From: Sulfuricella sp. | GTDB lineage: Bacteria > Pseudomonadota > Gammaproteobacteria > Burkholderiales > Sulfuricellaceae | Assembly (NCBI GenBank): GCA_023266195.1 | Contig: JAHFRP010000004.1 | Coordinates: 62,001-126,000 of the forward strand | Direction of reading: 5' to 3' | Length of the DNA: 64,000 nt | Shown here: in pieces, positions 25,902 through 33,833 of the stretch | Layout of the letters: each line of letters starts with the position of its first letter | Position numbering within the stretch: the first letter of the stretch is position 1 | Position numbers and translations under genes: made by a program | The notes under the pieces: model-generated | Told to the model about the DNA's origin: nothing | Seen by the model: the letters and a program-made list of their open reading frames with translations, nothing else | Databases searched by the model: none

Positions 25902-27431
25902 ATGGCGCGGATGGAAGTGAACGTCGATCTCAACCGGGTGGAAGGCGACCTGGAATTCCGCCTTGCCATCGAGGACAACGTGGTGGTGGAGGCGCGGGCG
26001 GTGGGCACGCTGTACCGGGGTTTCGAGCAGATTCTGCTCGGCCGCAAGCCGCGCGACGCCCTGGTGATCACCCCGCGGGTGTGCGGCATCTGCGGCACCG
26101 CCCATCTCTACAGCGGCGTGCTGGCCCTGGAGCAGGCATGGGGGCTGGCGCCGCCGCCCAACGCCACGCGCATCCGCAACCTGTGCCTGATCGCCGAGGG
26201 CATCCAGAGCGACCTGCGCCAGAGCTTCCTCTATTTCGCCGTCGATTTCTGCCACGAGCGCTATGCCGGCCACCCGCTGCGCGACGCGCTGATCGCCGCC
26301 TTCGAACCGTTCCGCGGCTGGGCGCACCTGGAAACCCTGGCGCGCACCCGCCGGGTGGTGGAGATCGTCGCCCATTTCGGTGGCCAGTGGCCCCATTCCT
26401 CGTACATGCTGCCGGGAGGCGTGACCACGCCGGCCAACCCGCGCCGCCTCGTCGAATGCGGCACGGTGCTGGACGAAACCCGGCGCTGGTTCGAGGAGCG
26501 GGTGCTGGGCGGGCCGATGGACGAATGGCTGGCGCTGGACAGCGCCGACGCCCTGTTCGCCTGGATGGAGCGCCCCGGCCGCGGCGACGCCGCGCTCGGC
26601 CTGCTGACCCGTTTTTCGCGCGCCATCGGCCTGCACCGCGTCGGCGTCGGCACGCCCCACATGCTGTCCTACGGCGCCTGGTGCGACCCAGAGCGCTGGG
26701 GGCCGCCGTTCGACGCCCACCTGCTGCCCGGCGGCTTCCACGACGGCGACAGCGGACGGACGGAGCGCCTGGACCAGGGCCGCATCAACGAGCACGTGCG
26801 CCATTCCTGGTTTCGCCCCTATCCCGGCGGCCGCCATCCCTACGACGGGGAAACGGTGCCCGACTACCAGCCCTCCGCCGACCGCTACACCTGGGCCAAG
26901 GCGCCGCGCTACGGCGACCGGGTGGTGCAGACCGGCCCGCTGGCCGAGCTCCTGATCGGCGGCGACGCCCTGATCGGCGCGCTCCACGCCGCCGAGGGCG
27001 GCAGCGCCTGGCTGCGCCAGTTCGCCCGCCTGCGGCGCGTCGCGGTGGGGCTGGTGCAGGCGCGGCGCATGCTGGACGAGCTGGCCACCCACCTCGACGA
27101 TCCCCATTTCCTGGCTCCGCACCCGGACGCCGAAGCCGACGGCCAGGGCCATGGCATGGTGATGGCCGCGCGCGGCGCGCTGGGGCATTGGGTGCGCATC
27201 GAAAACGGGGTGATCGCGAAATACCAGATCATCACCCCCACCGCCTGGAACGCCTCGCCGCGCGACAGCGACGACCGGCCGGGACACTGGGAGCAGAGCC
27301 TGGTCGGCCTGGAAGTGGCCGATCCGGACGACCCGGTGGAGATCGGCCACGTCATCCGCTCCCACGACCCGTGCCTGGTGTGCACGGTGCACATGCTGGA
27401 CAGCGGGCGCCGCCTGCGCTTCGCGCCGTGA
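25902..27431 (+). CDS. [NiFe] hydrogenase large subunit
   Basis: The 509-residue subunit carries the NiFe(CN)2CO active site. The L1 motif is RVCGICGTAHLY (Cys61, Cys64) and the L2 motif is DPCLVCTVH (Cys491, Cys494, His497). Twelve residues follow the His (MLDSGRRLRFAP), the expected substrate of the maturation protease encoded next. Regulatory HoxC/HupV-type subunits usually lack such a tail. It starts 1 base after the small-subunit stop and overlaps the protease start as GTGA. No hyp genes are in the window, so cofactor assembly must come from elsewhere. Confidence 0.93.
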   Translation: MARMEVNVDLNRVEGDLEFRLAIEDNVVVEARAVGTLYRGFEQILLGRKPRDALVITPRVCGICGTAHLYSGVLALEQAWGLAPPPNATRIRNLCLIAEGIQSDLRQSFLYFAVDFCHERYAGHPLRDALIAAFEPFRGWAHLETLARTRRVVEIVAHFGGQWPHSSYMLPGGVTTPANPRRLVECGTVLDETRRWFEERVLGGPMDEWLALDSADALFAWMERPGRGDAALGLLTRFSRAIGLHRVGVGTPHMLSYGAWCDPERWGPPFDAHLLPGGFHDGDSGRTERLDQGRINEHVRHSWFRPYPGGRHPYDGETVPDYQPSADRYTWAKAPRYGDRVVQTGPLAELLIGGDALIGALHAAEGGSAWLRQFARLRRVAVGLVQARRMLDELATHLDDPHFLAPHPDAEADGQGHGMVMAARGALGHWVRIENGVIAKYQIITPTAWNASPRDSDDRPGHWEQSLVGLEVADPDDPVEIGHVIRSHDPCLVCTVHMLDSGRRLRFAP

Positions 27432-27877
27432 GCGGAGGGCGAGGCATCTTCTGCTTCGGCAACCCGCTGCACGGCGACGACGGCTTCGGCCCCGCCGTGT
27501 TCCGCCGCCTGGCCGGCGTCGCGCTGCCCGCCGACGTGCGGCTGGTCGAGGCGGGCACGGCGGGACTCAATACCCTGGCCCTGTTCCAGGGCTGCCGGGA
27601 AGCCGTCCTGGTCGATGCCATGGCGCCCGGCGGGGAGCCGGGAAGGCTGCGGGTGCTGGCCGCTGAGGAGGTGCCGATGGAAGCGGCGGGCGGCCACGGC
27701 CAGGGGGTGGGCTACCTGCTGCGGGCGCTCGCCGCCCTAGGCGAGCCGCTGCCCGGCTTGACCATCCTGACGGCCGAAGCCGACGCCCTGACGCCCTTCC
27801 GCCCTGGCCTTTCGCCCGCGGTGGAGGCGGCGGTGGAGGCGGCAGCCGCCTGGATCGCGCGCTGGCTGGACGAGTAG
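27428..27877 (+). CDS. Hydrogenase maturation protease (M52)
   Basis: GTG 27428, overlapping the large-subunit stop, starts a 149-residue protein; the longer track frame (26081) is a shadow. Family features are FGNPLHGDDGFGPAVF (first metal-binding acid), VLVDAMAPG and GGHGQGVGYLL (His ligand region). M52 proteases clip the large-subunit C terminus after nickel insertion. The match of a protease with a large subunit that keeps its tail is internally consistent. Confidence 0.9.
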   Translation: MSGGRGIFCFGNPLHGDDGFGPAVFRRLAGVALPADVRLVEAGTAGLNTLALFQGCREAVLVDAMAPGGEPGRLRVLAAEEVPMEAAGGHGQGVGYLLRALAALGEPLPGLTILTAEADALTPFRPGLSPAVEAAVEAAAAWIARWLDE

Positions 27878-27986
27878 TTTTGCGGAATCCGGTATCGATG
27901 AGGCTCCTGGCCGGGATGCAGCAAAGCTGACCGCCTCCCCCTTTGAAAAAGGGGGGAATACCCTTGTTTTGTATTGGCTGACTCGA
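27878..27986. repeat. Truncated CCCCCTTT repeat upstream of the Rieske gene
   Basis: GCTGACCGCCTCCCCCTTTG..AAAAAGGGGGG at about 27926-27957 continues into ATACCCTTGTTTTGTATTGGCTGACT. The 33683-33814 element has the same two ends but 60-70 bp more in the middle, so this copy has lost its centre. It occupies the whole leader of the following gene, whose start codon lies 1-2 bp past the repeat end. Confidence 0.65.
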
Positions 27987-30900
27987 ATGACTGAAAAAGG
28001 GCTGGCCGTCGAGGCCGTGGAATGGCTGGAAGCGCTGCGCCGCTGGCGCGGGCGGGTGCGCTTCCCGGATGCGCCGGCGGCGCGGGCGATCCTCATCTTC
28101 GCCCGCCCGGACGGCTATCTCGGCCTGCCGGCGGCTTGCCCCCACGAGGGCCAGGATCTGTCCGGCTGCGCCGTGGAGGCCGACGACCGGATGACCTGCC
28201 CGCGCCACGGCCAGCGGGTGACGCTGACCGGGCCGGAGAGCTTCCGCGTGGAGCGCGAAACGGAAGGTTTTCGCGTGCCGTGGCCGCTGGAGCGCATGGC
28301 AGGGCCGGCGCCCGGTTCGGATGCCGAACGCGAGGTCGAGCGCCTGGCCCAGGAACTGGAATCGTTGCGCCTGGCCAACGCGGCGCTGGAGGAGGCGATG
28401 CTGGCCGGCGCGGAGGAAACCGACCGCATGCTGCGGGAGGTGATGGCGCAGCGCAACGACCTGCGCCAGGCGGGGCGGGCGCAGCAGTCCCTCACCGGCT
28501 TCGTGCAGCGGGTGATGGATACGGTGGGCGGCCTGGTGATCGTGCTCGGCGCCGACGGCCGGGTGCGCCGGACCAACCCGCGCTGCGCCGCCGACCTGGG
28601 GCCGGAGGCGTTGCCGGCGGACGGCGTGCTGGACGAACTCCTGCCGCCGGAGGAACGGCAGGCCATCGCGGCGGCGCTGCCCGCCCTGCCGTGGACGGTG
28701 CATTCCCCGCTCTACGAATCCCTGCGCCTCAAGGACGGCTATCGCGCGGAGCATCGGCTGCGCACCGCGGGAGGCGAATACGGCGTCTATCTGGTGGATG
28801 CCGCCGTGCTCCACGGCCCCCAGGGGCAGGAGGAGGGCGCGGTGGTCAGCGCCACCGACATCACCCGCCTCAAGAACCAGGAGCGGGCGATGCAGGAACA
28901 TGCCCGTTTTCTGGAGAGCCTGGACTGGGTTTCCAGCGTGCTCGCCCGCCACAGCGAGGATCTGGGGGTGCTGCGGGAGCTGGCCGAGGTGCTGCTCCAG
29001 ATCTTCCGCGCCGACCAGGCGTTCTTTCTCTATCCGCTCGATCCCGAGGCGGCGCGCTTTCGCATCGCCGCGGGGGCGACGCGCCAGGATTGTCCCGGCG
29101 TATCCGCCAATGCCGAACTGGAGGCGAACGAGCGCACCCGCCGGCTGATGGGGCGGCTGCTGAGCCAGGCCGGCCCTGTCGTGGCGGATTTCGGCGCAGC
29201 GGACGATCCCCCCGCCGTGGCAGCCAGCTTCGGCATCGAAAGCATGCTGGCGATCTCGCTGTGGCCCAACCACAACCAGGCTTGGGCCATGGCGCTGACC
29301 CAGTGCAGCCGACGGCAGTGGAGCGAGGCGGAGCTGCACCTGTTCCACACCATCGCCCAGCGGGTGGTGGACGCCCTGGGGAGCCATCTGCTGCACGAGA
29401 GCCTGAGGCGCAGCGAGGCCAGTCTCAACGAAGCCCAGCACCTGGCCAACCTGGGCAGCTGGGAGCTGGATCTGGCGGAAGACGCCCTGACGTGGTCGGA
29501 CGAGGTATTCCGCATCTACGAGGTTGATCCCGACCGTTTCGATGCGTCCTACGAATCTTTCCTGGCCATGGTGCACCCCGAGGACCGGGAGACGGTCAAG
29601 CAGGCCTATGCCGATTCGGTGCTCAACCGCCAGCCCTACGACCTGGTGCATCGCCTGCTCACCGCCGACGGCCGGGTGAAATTCGTCCACGAGCACTGCC
29701 AGACCTTTTACGACGAGGCGGGCACGGCGCTCCGGTCGCTCGGCACGGTGCAGGACATCACCGAGCGCAAACAGGTGGAGGACACCCTGCGCCAATGGGC
29801 CGCGGTGTTCCAGAACACCCAGGAAGGGGTGCTGATCACCGACCAGAAACTGCACATCGTCGCGGTCAACCGCGCCTTCACCCGCATCACCGGCTACGCC
29901 GAAGCGGAGGTGCTGGGCATGCACCCGCGCCTGCTCAAGTCCGGGCTCCACGGGCGGGCCTTCTACCAGGCCATGTGGAGCAAGATCCGCGGCACCGGCG
30001 CCTGGGAAGGCGAGGTGCAGGACCGGCGCAAGGACGGCTCGCTGTTCCCCTCCTGGCTCACCGTCACGGCGGTGAAGGACGAATCGGAGCGGGTGGTGAA
30101 CTACGTAGCCGTATTCGCCGACATCACCCAGCTCAAGAAATCGCAGCAGGAGCTGGAATATCTCGCCCGCCACGACCCGCTCACCAAGCTTCCCAACCGG
30201 CTGCTGTGCACCACCCACCTGGAGCAGGTGCTCGAGCGGGCGCAACAGGCGCAAGCGACGGTGACGGTGCTGTTCCTGGATCTCGACCGCTTCAAGCACG
30301 TCAACGACAGCCTCGGGCACCCGGCGGGCGATGCCCTGCTCCAGGCGGTGGCGGGCAGGCTCAAGGAGCAGGTGCGCAGCGAGGATTCGGTGTCGCGCCT
30401 GGGCGGCGACGAGTTCACCGTGGTGCTGGAAGGGCTGCCCGAGCGCCAGGCCACGCAGCTGGCCGAGCGCATCATCGCGGCGCTGTGCGCGCCGTTCCAC
30501 ATCCACGGCCACGAGCTGCTGATCGGCGCCAGCGTGGGCATCAGCCGCTACCCCGAAGACGGGACGAGCGGCGAGGTGCTGTTGAAAAACGCCGACGCGG
30601 CGATGTACCAGGCCAAGCAGGCCGGCCGCAACACCTATCGCCTCTACTCCGGGGACATGACCAGCCAGGCGCTGGAGCGCATCACCCTGGAAGCACAGCT
30701 CAAGCGGGCCATCGAGCAGGGCGAGCTGGTGCTCCACTACCAGCCCCAGATGGCCCTGGCGGACGGCAGCCTGGTCGGCCTGGAAGCGCTGGTGCGCTGG
30801 CGCCACCCGGAACAGGGGCTGATCCCGCCCGCCCGTTTCATCCCCCTGGCCGAGGAAAGCGGGCTCATCGTCCCGCTGGGCGAATGGGTGCTGCATGCCG

Positions 30901-31469
30901 CCTGCGCCCAAGGCGCGGCTTGGCTCGGGCAGGGGCTTGCCTTCGGGCGCATCGCCGTCAACATCGCCGGGCCGCAGTTCCGCCACGGCGACCTCGCGGC
31001 GGTGGTGAAGCGCGCCCTCGACGACAGCGGCCTGCCCGCGCGCTGCCTGGAGCTGGAAATCACCGAAACCTTCATCATGGGACAGGCGCAACAAGCCATC
31101 GAGCAGCTTTCCACCCTGCGCGAGATGGACGTCCTGCTGTCGATCGACGATTTCGGCACCGGCTATTCCTCGCTGGCCTATCTCAAGCGCCTGCCCATCC
31201 ACAAGCTGAAGCTGGACCAAAGCTTCGTGCGCGGCCTGCCGACGGACGAGGACGATGCCGCCATCGCCGGCGCCGTGATCGCCATGGGCCACAGCCTCCA
31301 GTTCACGGTGCTGGCCGAGGGCGTGGAGATCGCCGCCCAGCGCGATTTTCTGCGCCGACTGGGGTGCGACGAAGCGCAAGGCTACCTGTTTTCCCGCCCG
31401 GTGGAGGCGGAGGCGGCTGCCGCTCTGCTCAGCCCTCGCGAGCCAGGTTCCCGCCCCGCGCCCGCTTGA
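27987..31469 (+). CDS. Rieske-PAS-GAF-PAS-PAS-GGDEF-EAL c-di-GMP signalling protein
   Basis: ATG 27987 (MTEKGLAVEA) gives 1160 residues; TTG 27969 is the alternative. Residues ~25-95 are a Rieske [2Fe-2S] domain with ligands Cys51-x-His53 and Cys71-x2-His74 (ACPHEG, CPRHGQ). A coiled coil (~105-160), PAS (~165-290), GAF (~300-470), two PAS (~475-730), GGDEF with RLGGDEFTVVL, and EAL with GLEALVRW and [16 protein letters not shown] follow. Both catalytic motifs look intact. No membrane segment is seen. It begins 110 bp after the hydrogenase protease gene in the same direction. A redox input from the hydrogenase is an attractive inference. Confidence 0.9.
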   Translation: MTEKGLAVEAVEWLEALRRWRGRVRFPDAPAARAILIFARPDGYLGLPAACPHEGQDLSGCAVEADDRMTCPRHGQRVTLTGPESFRVERETEGFRVPWPLERMAGPAPGSDAEREVERLAQELESLRLANAALEEAMLAGAEETDRMLREVMAQRNDLRQAGRAQQSLTGFVQRVMDTVGGLVIVLGADGRVRRTNPRCAADLGPEALPADGVLDELLPPEERQAIAAALPALPWTVHSPLYESLRLKDGYRAEHRLRTAGGEYGVYLVDAAVLHGPQGQEEGAVVSATDITRLKNQERAMQEHARFLESLDWVSSVLARHSEDLGVLRELAEVLLQIFRADQAFFLYPLDPEAARFRIAAGATRQDCPGVSANAELEANERTRRLMGRLLSQAGPVVADFGAADDPPAVAASFGIESMLAISLWPNHNQAWAMALTQCSRRQWSEAELHLFHTIAQRVVDALGSHLLHESLRRSEASLNEAQHLANLGSWELDLAEDALTWSDEVFRIYEVDPDRFDASYESFLAMVHPEDRETVKQAYADSVLNRQPYDLVHRLLTADGRVKFVHEHCQTFYDEAGTALRSLGTVQDITERKQVEDTLRQWAAVFQNTQEGVLITDQKLHIVAVNRAFTRITGYAEAEVLGMHPRLLKSGLHGRAFYQAMWSKIRGTGAWEGEVQDRRKDGSLFPSWLTVTAVKDESERVVNYVAVFADITQLKKSQQELEYLARHDPLTKLPNRLLCTTHLEQVLERAQQAQATVTVLFLDLDRFKHVNDSLGHPAGDALLQAVAGRLKEQVRSEDSVSRLGGDEFTVVLEGLPERQATQLAERIIAALCAPFHIHGHELLIGASVGISRYPEDGTSGEVLLKNADAAMYQAKQAGRNTYRLYSGDMTSQALERITLEAQLKRAIEQGELVLHYQPQMALADGSLVGLEALVRWRHPEQGLIPPARFIPLAEESGLIVPLGEWVLHAACAQGAAWLGQGLAFGRIAVNIAGPQFRHGDLAAVVKRALDDSGLPARCLELEITETFIMGQAQQAIEQLSTLREMDVLLSIDDFGTGYSSLAYLKRLPIHKLKLDQSFVRGLPTDEDDAAIAGAVIAMGHSLQFTVLAEGVEIAAQRDFLRRLGCDEAQGYLFSRPVEAEAAAALLSPREPGSRPAPA

Positions 31470-31854
31470 TCTCGCCGCGCTTGCGCTTGCTTTCCAGGCG
31501 GCGTTTTTTCGACGCCCGGGTCGGCTGGGTTTCGACGCGCGGCTTGGGTTTTTCGGCTGCCCGGACGATCAGCTCGACCAGCCGCCGAATCGCGTCCTGC
31601 CGGTTGCGCTCCTGGGTGCGGAAGCGCTTGGCCTCGATCACCAGCTCGCCGTCGTTGGTCAGGCGGCTCCCCGCCAGGCGCATCAGCCGGGCGCGCACGT
31701 CCTCCGGCAGCGAGGGCGAACGGAGCGCGCCGAAGCGAAGCTGAACCGCCGTCGCGACCTTGTTGACATTCTGCCCGCCCGGCCCGGAAGCGCGGATGAA
31801 TTGCAGCTCGATTTCGCGCTCGTCCAGGGCGATCTGTGGGGTAATCCGTATCAT
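31429..31854 (-). CDS. arfB: Alternative ribosome-rescue factor ArfB
   Basis: ArfB (YaeJ) hydrolyses peptidyl-tRNA on ribosomes stalled without a stop codon. The catalytic GGQ is in RASGPGGQNVNKVATAVQLRF, and the basic C-terminal tail (ASKKRRLESKRKRGEIKRA), which enters the mRNA channel, is present. Length 141 is typical. The gene is convergent with the Rieske-GGDEF-EAL gene and overlaps its 3' end by 41 bp. Confidence 0.95.
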   Translation of the reverse strand: MIRITPQIALDEREIELQFIRASGPGGQNVNKVATAVQLRFGALRSPSLPEDVRARLMRLAGSRLTNDGELVIEAKRFRTQERNRQDAIRRLVELIVRAAEKPKPRVETQPTRASKKRRLESKRKRGEIKRARGGNLAREG

Positions 31855-32055
31855 GGGCGGAGCTTACGCCCGGAGAGGCGGGCGCTCAAGGCCACCAGGC
31901 TTGGGGCGAGAAAAATCCTCTTGAAAACTATTGACTTTTGACCGGCCAACTCACTAACATTAACCGTAACCGGCACGCCGTTAAACGGCGGCTTTTCGCG
32001 TCATGGCTCTTCGATATCCACGCCACTGGATATCCCAACCGGAGGGATCACCGCA
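31855..32055 (+). promoter_or_regulatory. Intergenic region with candidate promoter
   Basis: No gene is seen. TTGACT at 31931-31936 and TAACAT at 31955-31960 (18-bp spacing) form a plausible promoter for the downstream lipoprotein. A short CCGTT-A-AACGG dyad followed by TTTT (about 31978-31996) could be an attenuator or chance. Confidence 0.35.
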
Positions 32056-32889
32056 GTGGCAAGAATTCCTCCTTTTCTGGCCGCCACCGTCGCTGCCGCG
32101 CTACTCCTCCCCGGCTGTGCTACCGTGGCGCCGACCCAGGCGGCAAAATCGCCGGACCGCCTTCTCGCTTCGCTCGGCGATGAGGCGGACGACTCGCGCC
32201 CTTCACCGCTGGCACAAGACGGCATGCGGCCGATCGCGCCGCATGTCTACGTCGACCCGGACATGCCGGCCGGCAACACCCCAAAACTGCTCAATGTCAT
32301 GCAGAAAGCCAGGGTCAGGGCGGCTTACTTCTATGGCGAGCTGCTTGCCCAGCCGGATATCCTGTTCTGCGCCAGCATGGAGTGCTACCGCAAGTACGGC
32401 GGGGTCGGCCTGGGATACACCGTCGGCAACACCATCCTGATCTCGCCCTATGGCGCCCGCGCGGCGATCGTAAGCCACGAGCTGTCGCATGCGGAGCTGG
32501 CCGCGCGCCTGGGCGGGCAGAGACAAGCCCAGGCCAGGGTGCCGCAATGGTTCGACGAGGGCACCGCGGTGATGGTCAGCCTGGCTTACGAGTTTTCCGA
32601 CGAAGCCTGGCGGGCGGCCTGCAATGACGGCGAAACTTCGCCCCGGCTGAGCGACCTCGAAACCCGTGCCGGCTGGCAATACGTTACCGGCGCGAACGGC
32701 GCCAACATGCAGCTTTCCTACGGCACGGCCCGGCAGGAAGTGATCCGGTGGTATGCCCAGGTGGGGAAAAAAGGGCTGAACCAGCTGATCCAGGCGCTGA
32801 AGGCCAACCAGAACTTCCACGCCGCCTATCGCAACATCGAAGACTCTGCCGGCATGATCCTGGCGGCAAAAGACAAAACCGTCCTTTAA
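32056..32889 (+). CDS. Putative gluzincin-type metallopeptidase lipoprotein
   Basis: The GTG at 32056 starts a 277-residue protein with a lipoprotein signal (AAALLLPGC, lipobox Cys at about residue 21), so it should be anchored on the periplasmic side. The central IVSHELSHAELAARL holds HExxH and QWFDEGTAVMVS supplies the third-ligand Glu region, as in peptidase MA-like domains. CASMECYRKYG may form a disulfide. Substrate unknown. Confidence 0.72.
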   Translation: MARIPPFLAATVAAALLLPGCATVAPTQAAKSPDRLLASLGDEADDSRPSPLAQDGMRPIAPHVYVDPDMPAGNTPKLLNVMQKARVRAAYFYGELLAQPDILFCASMECYRKYGGVGLGYTVGNTILISPYGARAAIVSHELSHAELAARLGGQRQAQARVPQWFDEGTAVMVSLAYEFSDEAWRAACNDGETSPRLSDLETRAGWQYVTGANGANMQLSYGTARQEVIRWYAQVGKKGLNQLIQALKANQNFHAAYRNIEDSAGMILAAKDKTVL

Positions 32890-33063
32890 ATACCGCCCTT
32901 TCCAATTCCAGCGCAAGCAAACCAGGTCAGCCGGTTATTTTCCGAACTTAAAATCATTTAATGAGTCTCATTTTTATCCGACTATTTTTGTCGGGTATGC
33001 TATAAATGATGTAATAACAGTAAAAATTGGTTGTTGATTGTACGTAGTCGAAAGGAGACTATC
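32890..33063 (+). promoter_or_regulatory. AT-rich leader with extended -10 promoter candidate
   Basis: The region is notably AT-rich. TCCGACTATTTTTGTCGG at 32977-32994 is a short hairpin. TGCTATAAA at about 32998-33006 is a good extended -10 element, 58 bp before the secreted repeat-protein gene. GAAAGGAGA is its ribosome-binding site. Confidence 0.45.
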
Positions 33064-33498
33064 ATGAAAAACAAATTGCTATTGGCTTTGACGTGGCTGT
33101 TTATCGGGATGTCGGCATTCACCGGCAACGTGGCTGGCGCCGATATGACGTCAACGATAGGCACCTATTGCTCCAACCCGGATGCGGATTGGGGTTTCAA
33201 CGATCCGAACTGCCCCGCCTATCTGGCTGGCGGCGTTGGCCAGGCGGCCTTCGGGGAGCGGGCCGAAACCGCGATGACCCCCGGTAACGTCTCGACCTAC
33301 TGTTCGAATGCGGACGTGGATTGGGGCTTTAACGATCCGAACTGCCCGGCCCACCTTGCTATAGCCGAAGGCCAGGCCGCTTACGGGCAACCCGGTGAAA
33401 ATGCTCCGGTCCGTGAAGGCGGATATTTCTGCCGGGACACGAGCATGAACGACTGGGGCTTCAACAACCCGGGTTGCGCGTCCTATATCCCCCGGTAA
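33064..33498 (+). CDS. Secreted protein with three CSN-DWGFNDPNC repeats
   Basis: ATG 33064, after GAAAGGAGA, gives 144 residues with a Sec signal peptide (MKNKLLLALTWLFIGMSAFT...AGA). The mature part is three copies of a ~21-residue unit: YCSNPDADWGFNDPNCPAYL, YCSNADVDWGFNDPNCPAHL and FCRDTSMNDWGFNNPGCASY. Each unit has two Cys about 13 residues apart, likely forming a disulfide, plus an acidic cluster that could bind cations. I do not recognise the family. A terminator follows. Confidence 0.7.
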   Translation: MKNKLLLALTWLFIGMSAFTGNVAGADMTSTIGTYCSNPDADWGFNDPNCPAYLAGGVGQAAFGERAETAMTPGNVSTYCSNADVDWGFNDPNCPAHLAIAEGQAAYGQPGENAPVREGGYFCRDTSMNDWGFNNPGCASYIPR

Positions 33499-33615
33499 AC
33501 CAGGTAGACACCGCACGGGAATGAACGGAGTCCACATGAAATCCTTTCTGCCCCAACCCTGAACCGGGAGCCGGCCATCGATAGGCTCCGCCATCTCAGG
33601 CGATGCCTACACTTG

Positions 33616-33653
33616 AAAACAGAATGCCTCGTCCGACGCATTCTGTTTTTTTT
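33616..33653 (+). terminator. Intrinsic terminator
   Basis: AAAACAGAATGC (33616-33627) and GCATTCTGTTTT (33638-33649) flank a 10-nt loop and run into further T residues. It is about 120 bp downstream of the secreted repeat-protein stop. Confidence 0.85.
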
Positions 33654-33682
33654 GCGTTCCCCTCTCCTCCAGGATGTGGCAA

Positions 33683-33814
33683 GGCTGACCGCCTCCCCCT
33701 TTGTAAAAGGGGGATTGAGGGGGATTTAACAGTGATGGCTAGGTGCGACTTTGCTAAATCCCCCCTACCCCCCTTTTTCAAAGGGGGGCATACCGTTGTT
33801 ATATTGACTGACTG
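33683..33814. repeat. CCCCCTTT repeat family B, full copy
   Basis: CCCCCTTTGTAAAAGGGGGATTGAGGGGGATTT, a ~40-bp centre, then AAATCCCCCCTACCCCCC..AAAGGGGGG and TTGACTGACTG. Other copies: 18739-18837, 27926-27985 (deleted) and 51795-51896. The following gene starts 20 bp downstream. Confidence 0.8.
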
Positions 33815-33833
33815 CTAGTGGCATAATGACCGG

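Noticed and set aside
27567-31379. 1270-residue minus-strand ORF
   Set aside because: His/Gln/Arg-rich translation antisense to the Rieske-GGDEF-EAL gene; a GC-skewed shadow frame.
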